Shown: positions 37,371-46,064, counted from the first letter of the stretch. The stretch is 50,759 nt of DNA from Yinghuangia soli (GCF_021502675.1 NZ_JAKFHA010000005.1:373731-424489); one strand, 5' to 3'. Program-made: numbers and translations. Notes: generated from the letters alone by a model not told the origin.

Positions 37371-38189
37371 GTGGGGACGATGGTGTTGGCGGCCGCCGTC
37401 TACTTCGCGGCGCTGGCCGTGTTGGCGGCGGTCGTGTGCGGGAAGCGCCGGCGCCTGCTGGCCGGGCCCGGGGACGGCCCGGAGGTCCGGCCGATGGGGC
37501 TGCTGGAGACTGCGCTCCTGCACGGCGGGCGGCGGCGGGCGGCCGAGGCGGTGGTGGCCGAGCTGTACGAACAAGGCGACCTGGACTGCGCGTACAACGG
37601 ATGCCTCTCCGTGCGTGGCGACCTGCAGCCGGACGGTCCCGCGCAGAGCGCGGTGCTGGAGGCCCTGCACGGTCGGCGCGCGGCGCCGTTCCCCGAACTG
37701 GCCCGGGCCTTGGGGAGGACGCCCACGGTCCGCGCGGCCGAGGACCGGCTGGTGCGCGGCGGGCTCCTGACGCCGCGCCGCCAGGTCGCCCGCATGCGGG
37801 CCTGCGCGGTCGGTGCCGGGGCGCTGGCGTTCGCGGGCGGGGCCGCGGTGTTCGGGATCGCGGCGACCGCGGTTTCGGCCGGGATCCCGTACCACGCGGT
37901 GCCGCTCGGCCTGCTGTCCGCCCTGCTGCCGCTCATGTCGGGCCTCGCGGCGCTCACCGGCTCGGTCTTCTACGGGTACGTCCGGCTGCCCGCCGACCTC
38001 CGGCTCACCGCACTGGGCCGCGGCACCCTCGGAGACCCCGCACCGCCCAAGCGGCTGGGGATGCTGATCGCCCGCGAAGGGCACACCGAACTCCCGGACG
38101 GCACACTGCGCGACGCACTGCGCCCCGAACCCGCCCGGGCCGCGGCGTGGCATCACCGGCATCGCGTGCGCGTCACCCTCCGAGCCTGA
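37371..38189 (+). CDS. TIGR04222-like membrane protein
   Basis: A 272-aa protein from GTG 37371, 4-6 nt after GGGGGAAG; an ATG at 37353 is an alternative. It has one N-terminal membrane helix (MVLAAAVYFAALAVLAAVV), a central soluble region containing LLETALLHGGRRRAAEAVVAEL, and two C-terminal helices (GALAFAGGAAVFGIAATAV; LSALLPLMSGLAALTGSVFY). The hydrophobic layout and the P-x-G-x-L-E-x-A-x-L-x-G-G-R-R-R-x-A pattern are typical of the actinobacterial TIGR04222 family of unknown function. It is divergent from the nucleotidyltransferase-like gene. Confidence 0.65.
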   Translation: MGTMVLAAAVYFAALAVLAAVVCGKRRRLLAGPGDGPEVRPMGLLETALLHGGRRRAAEAVVAELYEQGDLDCAYNGCLSVRGDLQPDGPAQSAVLEALHGRRAAPFPELARALGRTPTVRAAEDRLVRGGLLTPRRQVARMRACAVGAGALAFAGGAAVFGIAATAVSAGIPYHAVPLGLLSALLPLMSGLAALTGSVFYGYVRLPADLRLTALGRGTLGDPAPPKRLGMLIAREGHTELPDGTLRDALRPEPARAAAWHHRHRVRVTLRA

Positions 38190-38276
38190 TGCGGGGTCTC
38201 GGCCGGCCTGACACGCCCGGCGGACGCGGCCGGAACGTTCAAGACTGCATGCCGTCCCCGGGGCACGCTGGACCGC

Positions 38277-39242
38277 ATGAACAGTGCCCCGCGCTCCGAC
38301 CGCTCCGCTGCGTCCTTCCCGTCCTCTGCGTCCTCTGCGTCCTCTGCGGAGATCCTGTCCGCGGCCTCCGACTTCATGGCCACCCACGCGCGCCAGCTCG
38401 ACCGGCTCCGCTTCCACGCCTTCCTCGGCCGTACCCTCGCCCCCGGGCAGCTGCTCAGCGCCGTGGACGCCTACCGCAATCCGGACGGCGGCTACGGCTG
38501 GGGCCTGGAGAGCGACCTGCGTTCGCCGGAGAGCCAGGTCGGCGCGGCCCTGCACGCCTTCGAAGCGTTCGAGGACCTCGGCGGACCGACCCCGCACCAG
38601 GCTGCCGAGCTGTGCGCATGGCTGGACGGGGTCACCCGGCCGGACGGTGGTCTGCCCTTCGCCCTGCCCATCACCGAACCTGCGGGCTGCGCGCCGTGGT
38701 GGGGATGGGGCGACCCGTCCGCGTCGTCGCTGCAGCTGACCTCGATCGTCGCCGCGACCGCGCACCGCGCCGCGGCGCACGACCCGGCGCTGCGTGTCCA
38801 CCCCTGGCTCGGCCGGGCCACCCGGTACTGCCTGACCGAGGTGGCCGCTCGCCTGGAGACCGGGAAGGCGCCGCAGGCCCTGGAGTTCGCCTTCGCGGTC
38901 CGGCTGCTCGACACCGTGCACGCCGACTACCCGGAAGCCGCGGACCTGCTGCGCGGACTCGGCGCGCACCTCCCGGCGGACGGCCTCGTGCACGTCGAGG
39001 GCGGCACGGAGAACGAATACCTGCGCCCGCTCGACTTCGCCCCGTTCCCGGGCGGCCCCGCCCGTGCGCTGTTCTCGGACGCCGCGGTCGCCGCCGACCT
39101 GCAGCGCCTCCTGGCGGGGCAGCAGGAGGACGGCGGTTGGACGGTCGAGTACGCCCGCATCTCGCCGGCCGGGTCCATGGAGTGGCGCGGCGCCGAGACG
39201 GTCCGCGCGGTCCGCATCCTGCGCGCCGACGGGCTCCTCTGA
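38277..39242 (+). CDS. Alpha/alpha-toroid (prenyltransferase/squalene-cyclase-like) protein
   Basis: A 321-aa protein built of repeated helices with Gly- and Trp-rich turns: AYRNPDGGYGWGLESDL, GVTRPDGGLPFAL, QQEDGGWTVEYA. These PDGG/EDGGW repeats are typical of the prenyltransferase and squalene-oxidocyclase alpha/alpha barrel. The protein is too short, and lacks the DxDD motif, to be a terpene cyclase, so it is best regarded as a family member of unknown function. The N-terminal Ser/Ala-rich stretch is encoded by a 9-bp tandem repeat. No clear RBS precedes the ATG. Confidence 0.6.
   Translation: MNSAPRSDRSAASFPSSASSASSAEILSAASDFMATHARQLDRLRFHAFLGRTLAPGQLLSAVDAYRNPDGGYGWGLESDLRSPESQVGAALHAFEAFEDLGGPTPHQAAELCAWLDGVTRPDGGLPFALPITEPAGCAPWWGWGDPSASSLQLTSIVAATAHRAAAHDPALRVHPWLGRATRYCLTEVAARLETGKAPQALEFAFAVRLLDTVHADYPEAADLLRGLGAHLPADGLVHVEGGTENEYLRPLDFAPFPGGPARALFSDAAVAADLQRLLAGQQEDGGWTVEYARISPAGSMEWRGAETVRAVRILRADGLL
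38322..38348 (+). repeat. 9-bp tandem repeat, three copies
   Basis: TCCTCTGCG occurs three times without interruption inside the toroid gene, encoding Ser-Ser-Ala three times. Copy-number change would add or remove residues without shifting the frame. Confidence 0.85.
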
Positions 39243-39315
39243 ACGCACGGGACAGGGGAGAGCGGCAAAGGACAAGGAAGCAGGGGCGCGTGCGGCGCTC
39301 CTCCCGCCAAATACA

Positions 39316-39330
39316 GGTGCGCAGCGCACC
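39316..39330. promoter_or_regulatory. 15-bp palindrome upstream of the SDR gene
   Basis: GGTGCGC (39316-39322) and GCGCACC (39324-39330) are perfect arms around a single A. The site lies 59 nt upstream of the SDR start codon, a typical operator layout for TetR-like regulators, although no such regulator is encoded nearby. Confidence 0.4.
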
Positions 39331-39389
39331 CGCCCATGATCAAGTTGCCGGGCGGGGACGGATGCGGATCCGGTAGCGGAGGGGCGGCA

Positions 39390-40259
39390 ATGACGCAGGC
39401 AGCGATGTCAGCAGGGGCATCAGCAGGTGCATCGGCGGGCAGGCCGGCGGGTGCATCGGCAGCGGCGCGGACGGCGGCCGCGGCGGGGCACGGTACGGGG
39501 GCGGCCGGCGACCTGGCCGGCCAAGTCGCCGTCGTCACCGGTGGATCGGCGGGTCTGGGCCGGTCCATCGCGGGTGCGCTGGCCCGGGCCGGGGCTGCCG
39601 TGGTCGTCGCGAGCCGACGCGCCGACGCGTGTGCCGAGGCGGCCGCGGAAATAGCCGCCGGGACCGGGGCCGCGGTCACCGGGATCGCCTGCGACGTCGC
39701 CGACGAGGCTTCCGTACAGCGCTTGTTCGCCGCGGTCGCCGAGGAGCACGGGCGCCTGGACATCCTGGTGACCAGCGCGGGTGTGCAGGCCCGCGGCGAG
39801 ATCGGCGATCTCGACGTGGCCGCCCTGCGGCACTGCCTGGAGGTGAACGTGATCGGGACGTTCCTGGCCTGCCAGGCCGCCGTCCCGCTCATGCGCGCCC
39901 GCGGATACGGCCGCATCATCACCTTGGCCAGCGCCCTGGGGCTGGTGGGCGCCGCCGGGCGCACCGGCTACGCGGCCAGCAAAGGCGCCGTCGTCCAGTT
40001 CACCCGCAGCCTGGCCGTGGAACTGGCCGGTACCGGCATCAGCGTGAACGCGCTCGCCCCCGGACCGTTCCGCACCCCGCTCAACGAGGGCGTGGACGAC
40101 GACCCGCACGTCAAGGCGTTCCTGGCCCACCAGGTGCCCGCGGGCCGATGGGCCGATCCGTCCGAACTCGACGGTGCGGCACTGCTGTTGGCCGGCCCGG
40201 CCGCCTCGTACCTGACCGGTGCGGTGCTGCCGGTGGACGGCGGGTGGACTGCGCACTGA
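39390..40259 (+). CDS. SDR-family NAD(P)-dependent oxidoreductase
   Basis: A 289-aa short-chain dehydrogenase. A low-complexity Ala/Gly/Ser N-terminal extension of about 45 residues ([17 protein letters not shown]) precedes the fold. The cofactor motif is [17 protein letters not shown], the strand-4 motif reads VTSAGVQ (Ser for the usual Asn-Ala-Gly start), and the catalytic Ser/Tyr/Lys are in [19 protein letters not shown]. The tail [16 protein letters not shown] and [13 protein letters not shown] fit gluconate 5-dehydrogenase or glucose 1-dehydrogenase-like enzymes; the substrate is unknown. ATG 39390 follows GGAGGGG at 5 nt. Confidence 0.85.
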   Translation: MTQAAMSAGASAGASAGRPAGASAAARTAAAAGHGTGAAGDLAGQVAVVTGGSAGLGRSIAGALARAGAAVVVASRRADACAEAAAEIAAGTGAAVTGIACDVADEASVQRLFAAVAEEHGRLDILVTSAGVQARGEIGDLDVAALRHCLEVNVIGTFLACQAAVPLMRARGYGRIITLASALGLVGAAGRTGYAASKGAVVQFTRSLAVELAGTGISVNALAPGPFRTPLNEGVDDDPHVKAFLAHQVPAGRWADPSELDGAALLLAGPAASYLTGAVLPVDGGWTAH

Positions 40260-40308
40260 GCGGCAGGCGCGGCCCGCCGGGTGCCGCCGGCCCGTAACGC
40301 GACAACGC

Positions 40309-40320
40309 GATAATGGGCGT
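40309..40320 (+). promoter_or_regulatory. Candidate -10 box before the YchJ gene
   Basis: GATAAT (40309-40314) is close to the consensus and ends 6 nt before the ATG at 40321. No RBS is present. Leaderless transcription is likely; no convincing -35 was found. Confidence 0.4.
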
Positions 40321-40824
40321 ATGTCCCGACGCCACACCCCCGCGAAGCCCGCCAAGACCGCCAAGTCTGCGAAATCCGCAAAGCCCGCCCGGTCCGGCAA
40401 GCCCGGGAACGCGGCGGCCGCGCCGCGCATCCAGCCGCCCGCCGACGGCGCCGCATGCCCGTGCGGGCTCGATGCCGCCTACGGCGACTGCTGCGGGCGG
40501 TTCCACCGCGGCGAGGGGACCGCACCGAGCGCCGAGCGCCTGATGCGGTCGCGCTACTCCGCCTTCGTGGCGGGCGACGCCGCGTACCTGCTCCGCACCT
40601 GGCACCCGGACACCCGGCCGGAGCGCCTGGAGCTGGACCCGAAGACCCGCTGGCTCGGCCTGGAGGTGCTGGAGACCAGCGGCGGCGGCGCGTTCCACAG
40701 CGAGGGCACCGTGCGGTTCCGGGCCCGGTTCCGCGAGGCGGGCCGGGAAGGCGCGGTCGACGAGCACAGCACGTTCGTCCGCCTCGACGGCGCCTGGGTG
40801 TACGTCACCGCACTCGGCGACTGA
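40321..40824 (+). CDS. YchJ-family (UPF0225) SEC-C motif protein
   Basis: A 167-aa protein. A Lys/Ala/Pro-rich basic extension of about 40 residues (KTAKSAKSAKPARSGK) precedes the SEC-C zinc-binding motif CPCGLDAAYGDCCGRFH. The NTF2-like YchJ domain follows, with the conserved APSAERLMRSRYSAFVAGDAAYLLRTW and FRARFREAGREG. The second C-terminal SEC-C motif of E. coli YchJ is absent. The function of the family is not established. It is convergent with the ankyrin gene with only 12 nt between stop codons. Confidence 0.85.
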   Translation: MSRRHTPAKPAKTAKSAKSAKPARSGKPGNAAAAPRIQPPADGAACPCGLDAAYGDCCGRFHRGEGTAPSAERLMRSRYSAFVAGDAAYLLRTWHPDTRPERLELDPKTRWLGLEVLETSGGGAFHSEGTVRFRARFREAGREGAVDEHSTFVRLDGAWVYVTALGD

Positions 40825-40836
40825 CCGCCGGGGCGG

Positions 40837-41274
40837 TCAGAGCAGCGTGAGGGGGATGAACGCGCCCGCGTCCTTGAGGATTTGCCGCGTCTCCGGCATC
40901 TCGTAACCGGGCGTGGTCGTCCACTGGATCGCGGTACGGCCGAACCCGCCATCCTCGCGCGCATTCGGGTCGGCACCGCCGGCCAGCAGCGCGCGGACCG
41001 CGTCGTCGTGGCCCCACGCGGCCGCGCCGCACAGCGGCAGGCCCTCGTCCCCGGTGCCGCTTTCCCGGTCGGGGTCGGCGCCCGCGTCCAGCAGCATCGC
41101 GGCGATCTCCGCATCGCCGCGCACCGCGGCGGCGTACAGCGGCGTGGTGCCGTCCGCGTCCGGGCGGTCCGCGTCGGCCCCCGCGCGCAGCAGGAGGCGG
41201 ACCGCCTCGATGTCGGCCATGTGCACGGCCAGGACCAGCTTGTTGGACAGCTTCTTCGCGGTACGGCGGTTCAT
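40837..41274 (-). CDS. Ankyrin-repeat protein
   Basis: A 145-aa protein made of about three to four ankyrin repeats: ADIEAVRLLLRAGADADRPD, GTTPLYAAAVRGDAEIAAML, GAAAWGHDDAVRALLAGGAD. It has a basic N-terminal cap (MNRRTAKKLSNKLVLAV). Such small bacterial ankyrin proteins mediate protein-protein contacts; no partner is identifiable. The region 31-54 nt upstream of its start holds three copies of an 8-bp repeat. Confidence 0.85.
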   Translation of the reverse strand: MNRRTAKKLSNKLVLAVHMADIEAVRLLLRAGADADRPDADGTTPLYAAAVRGDAEIAAMLLDAGADPDRESGTGDEGLPLCGAAAWGHDDAVRALLAGGADPNAREDGGFGRTAIQWTTTPGYEMPETRQILKDAGAFIPLTLL

Positions 41275-41304
41275 GATCCTCGGTCGCTTGTCGGTACGGG
41301 TTCG

Positions 41305-41328
41305 GCGGAAGTGCGGAAGTGCGGAAGT
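41305..41328. repeat. 8-bp tandem repeat, three copies
   Basis: GCGGAAGT is repeated three times in a row, just upstream of the leftward ankyrin gene. On the coding strand it reads ACTTCCGC three times. It may be a multi-copy regulator site in the promoter/5' leader or a slippage-prone array. Confidence 0.8.
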
Positions 41329-41358
41329 GCGGGGGAGCGTGCGCGGCGTGCGGCGTGC

Positions 41359-42996
41359 TCAATGATCGCCGATGCGGCCCGCGGTCACCGTGATCCGGCG
41401 GTTCGTCTCCACCGCATCCAGCATCCGCCGGTCGTGCGTCACCAGCAGCAGCGTCCCGTGGTACGACGCCAGCGCCGACTCCAACTGCTCGATCGCGGGC
41501 AGGTCGAGGTGGTTCGTCGGCTCGTCGAGCACCAGCAGGTTCACGCCCCTGGCCTGCAGCAGCGCCAGCGCGGCGCGGGTGCGCTCGCCGGGCGACAGCG
41601 TCGCCGCGGAGCGCAGCACGTGGTCGGCCTTGAGCCCGAACTTCGCGAGCAGCGTCCGGACGTCCGCGGGGGACATCTCCGGCACCGCGGCACCGAACGC
41701 GTCGAGCAGCTTGGCCTCGCCGAAGAACAGCCCGCGGGCCTGGTCGATCTCGCCGACCACGACACCCGGCCCGAGCGAGGCCTGCCCCTCGTCCAGCGGC
41801 ACCCGGCCGAGCAGGGCACCCAGCAGCGTCGACTTGCCGGCCCCGTTCGGGCCGGTGATGGCGATCCGGTCGCCCCAGTCGACCTGCAGCTCGGCCGGCC
41901 CGAAGGTGAAGTCGCCGCGCCGGACCACCGCACCGCGCAGCGTCGCGACCACCGCGCCGGCCCGCGGGGCGGCGGCGATCTCCATGCGCAGCTCCCACTC
42001 CTTGCGGGGCTCCTCGACCACGTCCAGCCGCTCGATCATGCGCTCGGTCTGCCGGGCCTTCGCGGCCTGCTTCTCGCTCGACTCGGACCGCATCTTGCGG
42101 CCGATCTTGTCGTTGTCGCCGGCCTTGCGCCGCGCGTTCTTGACGCCCTTGTCCATCCACGAGCGCTGCATGCGGCCGCGCTCCTCGAGGGCGGCCTTGG
42201 TGTCCGCGTACTGGTCGTACTCCTCGCGCGCATGGCGCCGGGCCACCTCGCGCTCCTGCAGGTACGCCTCGTAGCCGCCGCCGTACGAGCGGATCTGCTG
42301 CTGGGCCAGGTCCAGTTCGACCACGCGCGTCACCGTGCGGGTGAGGAACTCGCGGTCGTGGCTGATCAGCACCGTCCCGGCACGCAGGCCGGTGACGAAC
42401 TTCTCCAGCCGGTCCAGGCCGTCCAGGTCGAGGTCGTTGGTCGGCTCGTCGAGCAGGAAGACGTCGTACCGGCTGAGCAGCAGCGAGGCCAGGCCCGCCC
42501 GGGCGGCCTGGCCGCCGGACAGCGAGGTCATCGGCTGGTCGAGGCCGACCGTCAGGCCGAGGTCGGCGGCCACTTCGTCGGCCCGCTCGTCCAGGTCCGC
42601 GCCGCCCAGGTCGAGCCAGCGCTCCAGCGCGACGGCGTACTCGTCGTCGGCGCCCGCGCGGCCTTCGACCAGGCCCTCGGTCGCGGTGTCCAACGCCAGC
42701 TGCGCGGCCGCGACACCGGTACGGCGGCCGAGGAACTCGCGGACCGTCTCGCCGGGACGCCGTTCGGGCTCCTGCGGCAGGTGCCCGACCGACGCGGTCG
42801 GCGGGCTCAGCGCGATCGAGCCGCCTTCCGGCTCGGCCAGGCCGGCCAGCAGGCGCAGCAGCGTCGACTTGCCCGCGCCGTTGGCGCCGACCAGGCCGAC
42901 CACGTCGCCCGGGGCGACCACGAGATCGAGTGCGGAGAAGAGGACGCGGTCCCCGTGGCCGGCGGACAGGTCCTTGACGACGATCGTGGCGCTCAT
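41359..42996 (-). CDS. ABC-F family ATPase
   Basis: A 545-aa soluble protein with two ABC domains and no membrane segments. Domain 1 has Walker A GLVGANGAGKSTLL, signature SLSGGQAARAGLAS and Walker B VFLLDEPTNDLDLD. A charged linker of about 80 residues (YDQYADTKAALEERGRMQRS) follows, then domain 2 with GPNGAGKSTLL, signature TLSPGERTRAALAL and LLVLDEPTNHLDLP. ABC-F proteins act on the ribosome as translation factors or antibiotic-protection proteins. The neighbours do not indicate a particular drug, so a housekeeping role is equally possible. ATG 42996 (MSATIVVKDL) matches the family start; the 22-residue upstream extension does not. Confidence 0.9.
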   Translation of the reverse strand: MSATIVVKDLSAGHGDRVLFSALDLVVAPGDVVGLVGANGAGKSTLLRLLAGLAEPEGGSIALSPPTASVGHLPQEPERRPGETVREFLGRRTGVAAAQLALDTATEGLVEGRAGADDEYAVALERWLDLGGADLDERADEVAADLGLTVGLDQPMTSLSGGQAARAGLASLLLSRYDVFLLDEPTNDLDLDGLDRLEKFVTGLRAGTVLISHDREFLTRTVTRVVELDLAQQQIRSYGGGYEAYLQEREVARRHAREEYDQYADTKAALEERGRMQRSWMDKGVKNARRKAGDNDKIGRKMRSESSEKQAAKARQTERMIERLDVVEEPRKEWELRMEIAAAPRAGAVVATLRGAVVRRGDFTFGPAELQVDWGDRIAITGPNGAGKSTLLGALLGRVPLDEGQASLGPGVVVGEIDQARGLFFGEAKLLDAFGAAVPEMSPADVRTLLAKFGLKADHVLRSAATLSPGERTRAALALLQARGVNLLVLDEPTNHLDLPAIEQLESALASYHGTLLLVTHDRRMLDAVETNRRITVTAGRIGDH

Positions 42997-43040
42997 AGGA
43001 CTGCGATGGTATCGGGCGGGAGTACCTGCCCCGTGCGGCA

Positions 43041-43081
43041 GCCGCCCGGGGCTGCGCGGCATCGGGCGCAGCCCGGGCGGC
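43041..43081 (-). terminator. Terminator behind the ABM gene
   Basis: The arms at 43041-43057 and 43066-43081 pair over 16 bp with a single bulged G and an 8-nt loop, directly after the stop codon of the leftward ABM gene and before the ABC-F gene. The ABC-F gene probably has its own promoter. Confidence 0.65.
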
Positions 43082-43096
43082 TCCGGTCCGGGCCGG

Positions 43097-43390
43097 TCAG
43101 GCGCCGGCCTCGAAGACGTGCTCGGCGGGCGGGCCGGCCAGCAGGTCCGGGCCGGCGGCCAGGGCGGCGGTCAGGTGCGGGCTGGCCAGGTGCGCCTCGA
43201 AGGCGGCGCGGTCCGCCCACTCCTCGAACACGATCCACGAACCGGGCTCTTCCGGGTTCATGTACGCGGTGTACGAGATGTTGCCGGGCTCGGCACGCGA
43301 CGGCTCCACCAGCGACAGGGCCTGGGCACGGACCTTGTCCTCGGCGCCGGGAGCGGCCTTGAGCAGGGCGATTGCCGTGATTTTGGGCAT
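43097..43390 (-). CDS. ABM-domain (putative quinol monooxygenase) protein
   Basis: A 97-aa single-domain protein with the dimeric ferredoxin-like ABM fold: ITAIALLKAAPGAEDKVRAQ, then SRAEPGNISYTAYMNPEEPG, then FVFEEW-type WIVFEEWADRAAFEAHLASP. Members of this family are YgiN-like quinol oxygenases, cofactor-free, or act in polyketide tailoring. There is no biosynthetic cluster here, so a general redox role is more likely. AAGGAG lies 7 nt before the ATG. Confidence 0.85.
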   Translation of the reverse strand: MPKITAIALLKAAPGAEDKVRAQALSLVEPSRAEPGNISYTAYMNPEEPGSWIVFEEWADRAAFEAHLASPHLTAALAAGPDLLAGPPAEHVFEAGA

Positions 43391-43510
43391 GGGGGGACTC
43401 CTTGGATCGGGTTCGGCAGGGATGCTACTGCGGGGACCGGAGTGACCGCGGGGGTCCGAGTGCGTAGTGTCCGAACAGCGCGAGGACAGTGCGAGAACGG
43501 CGGGCGGACA

Positions 43511-44458
43511 GTGGGCGGCACGGAGGTCGGGGCCTGGCGCCCCCGGGGGATCCGATGGGCGGACGGCCGTCCCGCGCTCGCCTGGGTGCGTACCGGTCCA
43601 TCGGATGCGTCCGCGGTATCGGACGCAGAGCCGGCGCCGAGTCCGCTGGAGCGCGGCGGGCGCCTGGCGTTCGCGGTCGGTGCGGACCGGCTCTGCGGCG
43701 GTGTGTGGCGCGGCGGCCGGCGGATCGCCTGCGCGCTGCGTGCGGAACTCCCGGCGAAGGTGCTCGGCGGCATGTGCCCGGACTGCCAGGCGATGGACCG
43801 CTCGTCGTCGATCGCCGCGGACACCCGGGTCGACGATCCGCGGCCCTTCATGGTCTACCTGGCCTACCACGGCGCCGGGACGGTGAAGGTGGGCATCACC
43901 GCCGCCGAACGCGGCAACGCCCGGCTGTGGGAGCAGGGTGCGCTGGCGTCGGTGGCGCTGGCCGAGGGCCCGCTGATGGCGGCGCGCCGGACCGAGCACC
44001 TGCTCGGCACGGCACTGGGACTCCCGGACCGGGTCGCCACCCGGGTCAAGCGCCTGGCCCGGTTCGCTCCGGGGACCGCAGAACAGCGGCTGGCCGCGCT
44101 GCGCGAAGTGCGGGATCTGACCGTGGACTTGCCCGGATGGCCGGACTCGTTGGCCCGGCGCTTCGAGGAGCCGCTCGACCACGCCGCCGCGTACGGCCTG
44201 CCGGACGCCGGAATCCGCCCCGATGCCGAACTTGCGCCGCTCGTCCCGGGATCGGTGATCGCCGGGCGGTTGGCGTGCGTCATCGGGTCAGACCTCTACC
44301 TCGCGGTGGGGGCCGGGTCCGCGCGGCTGGTCCTGGTGGACAGCCGGCTGCTGGCCGGGTGGGCGCTGCAACCGGCCACCGGAGAAGCCGAGTTCGCAGC
44401 CGCAACGGCCGTGCCGGTGCTGCCGCGGGAGACCGCCGAACCGGATGCACTGTTCTGA
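43511..44458 (+). CDS. DUF2797-domain protein
   Basis: A 315-aa protein of the DUF2797 family. Conserved pieces are a Cys-rich, probably metal-binding segment (CALRAELPAKVLGG followed by CPDCQ) and a central segment, VYLAYHGAGTVKVGIT, reminiscent of the GIY-YIG core. Function is unknown. GTG 43511 is preferred. TAGTGT at 43465-43470 could be its -10 box, and GTG 43457 is an in-frame alternative lying upstream of that promoter. It stands alone and is convergent with the L,D-transpeptidase gene. Confidence 0.7.
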   Translation: MGGTEVGAWRPRGIRWADGRPALAWVRTGPSDASAVSDAEPAPSPLERGGRLAFAVGADRLCGGVWRGGRRIACALRAELPAKVLGGMCPDCQAMDRSSSIAADTRVDDPRPFMVYLAYHGAGTVKVGITAAERGNARLWEQGALASVALAEGPLMAARRTEHLLGTALGLPDRVATRVKRLARFAPGTAEQRLAALREVRDLTVDLPGWPDSLARRFEEPLDHAAAYGLPDAGIRPDAELAPLVPGSVIAGRLACVIGSDLYLAVGAGSARLVLVDSRLLAGWALQPATGEAEFAAATAVPVLPRETAEPDALF

Positions 44459-44544
44459 ACGGCCGATCGAGCCGGTCAGGCCGGTCAGGCTGGTCGTGCC
44501 GGGCGTACCAGTCGTGATGGTCGTGCCGGGCGAGCCGATCGGTT

Positions 44545-44579
44545 CGCCCGGCCGGGCAGGGGGGCTGCCCGGCCGGGCG
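44545..44579. terminator. Perfect 15-bp bidirectional terminator
   Basis: CGCCCGGCCGGGCAG (44545-44559) and CTGCCCGGCCGGGCG (44565-44579) are exact reverse complements around a GGGGG loop. This is the strongest hairpin in the window, placed between two convergent genes. Confidence 0.8.
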
Positions 44580-44627
44580 TCGGGGTGCTGCGGCCCGGGG
44601 AGCCGGCCGCAGGACCCCGCGTCCCGG

Positions 44628-46064
44628 TCATCGGGCGGCGAGCGCGCTGCCTGCCTGCCACTTGTCCCAGGCCACGTTCCAGCCGCCGTAGCCGTTGCCG
44701 GCCTCGACGGTCGCGGAGGCGGAGTTCATGACCTTGATGACGTCGCCGACGATGACCCGGTCGTAGAACTTCTTGGCGGTGCCGTCCGCGGCCAGGCCGA
44801 CGCAGCCGTGCGTGATGTTCTGCTTGCCCGCGAACTGGATCGCCCTGGGGTTCTCGTGCACGTAGGTGCCCGAAGCGGTCGTGTGAAGCGCCCAGTTGTA
44901 ATACCCCTGGTATTCGTTGCCGTAGTTCACGGTCCGCGAGTCCATGTACACACTGGAGTTGCGGTCCATGACGACCATGGTGCCGTTCCAGGTGTCGCGT
45001 CCCGGCTCGCCCGCGGTGATCGGGATGACCGAGTCGGGCTTGCCGTCCTCGACGACCGTCATCTTGTGCGTCTTGACGTCCACGGTCGCCACCAGCGAGC
45101 GGGCGACGGTGACGTCGGCCTTGACGTCCTGGATCGCGAACCGGCCCCCGCCGGTGTCGACGCCGTCCAGGTCGGCGAAGAAGGAGATCTTCGTGCCCGG
45201 CTTCCAGTACTCCTGGGGCCGGAAGTCGATGCGCTGCCCGTCGGCCAGGTTCCGGTCCTTGACCCAGCTCCACGACCCGGCGACCGGCGGATCGGCGGTC
45301 ACCGAGAGGGCGCGCTCGACGGCGGCGCGGTCCTTGACCGGAGTGTCGAAGGTGACCGAGACCGGCATCCCGACGCCCATCCGTCCCAGTCCGGAGATAT
45401 TGACCTGGTAGGTCATCGTCTTGCCGGCCTGCGCGGTGCTGAACGCTGCGGTGCTCTTGGTCTCCACGCCCGCGGCGTTGGTCGCGGTTGCGGTCACCGT
45501 GTACTTCGTGTTGGTGTGCAGGGCGCCGCTGGTCCGCCACGATGCGGCGTCGTCGGAGATGTTGCCGTCGACCAGGCTGCCGTCCTCGGCCTTGACGATC
45601 ACCGAGCCGACCGTCCCGCCCTGCGCGGTCACCATGACGGGCAGGCCCGGTGCGACCTTGGCGCTGCCGTCGGCAGGAGTGATGACAAGAGTCGCAGGCG
45701 CCGCTGCCGGTGCCGAACTTGCGCCTGCCGCTTGGGAGTCCGATGCACCGGACACCCCTGCGGACGATCCGGCCGACGCGCCGCCGTCCTTCTTGCCGTC
45801 CCCGGTGCAGCCGCTCACCGCCACGAGCGCGACGGCGAGGGCGGCCACCACAGAGGCGGTGCGCCGGCGGGCCCGGAACCGGGCTGTCCGGCCTGCCCGG
45901 GCCGCCCGGGCCGCCTGCGAGACCCGGGAGGTCCGGGAGGCCGGGAGGCCCCGGAAAGTCCCGGATGCCCGGCCGGCGGCCGTGGTGGCCGTGACGGAGA
46001 TCGTGGTGGTGGCCGGGCCTGCGATTGCGCCGTTGTCCCCGGCCGAGTGGTCCCTCTCGGACAT
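44628..46064 (-). CDS. L,D-transpeptidase lipoprotein (YkuD domain)
   Basis: A 478-aa exported enzyme. The lipobox LVAVSGC places the lipidated Cys at residue 86, preceded by a hydrophobic core (SVVAALAVALVAV) and a basic RFRARRR. Two Ig-like domains follow (ADGSAKVAPGLPVMVTAQGG; GVGMPVSVTFDTPVKDRAAV). The C-terminal YkuD domain has the catalytic motif THGCVGL and the upstream HENPRAI segment. Such enzymes make 3-3 cross-links in actinobacterial peptidoglycan. The signal peptide is preceded by an unusually long N-terminal extension (about 60 residues). No internal start codon was found between residue 1 and the signal core, and GGGGGA precedes the ATG, so the extension seems real. Confidence 0.9.
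   Translation of the reverse strand: MSERDHSAGDNGAIAGPATTTISVTATTAAGRASGTFRGLPASRTSRVSQAARAARAGRTARFRARRRTASVVAALAVALVAVSGCTGDGKKDGGASAGSSAGVSGASDSQAAGASSAPAAAPATLVITPADGSAKVAPGLPVMVTAQGGTVGSVIVKAEDGSLVDGNISDDAASWRTSGALHTNTKYTVTATATNAAGVETKSTAAFSTAQAGKTMTYQVNISGLGRMGVGMPVSVTFDTPVKDRAAVERALSVTADPPVAGSWSWVKDRNLADGQRIDFRPQEYWKPGTKISFFADLDGVDTGGGRFAIQDVKADVTVARSLVATVDVKTHKMTVVEDGKPDSVIPITAGEPGRDTWNGTMVVMDRNSSVYMDSRTVNYGNEYQGYYNWALHTTASGTYVHENPRAIQFAGKQNITHGCVGLAADGTAKKFYDRVIVGDVIKVMNSASATVEAGNGYGGWNVAWDKWQAGSALAAR

Noticed and set aside
38277-39242. Terpene/squalene cyclase
   Set aside because: Only the barrel repeats are present; the DxDD catalytic motif and full length are missing, and there are no isoprenoid genes nearby.
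41359-43390. An antibiotic biosynthesis and resistance cluster (ABC-F plus ABM monooxygenase)
   Set aside because: There are no core biosynthetic genes, and a strong terminator separates the two. Both families are common outside such clusters.
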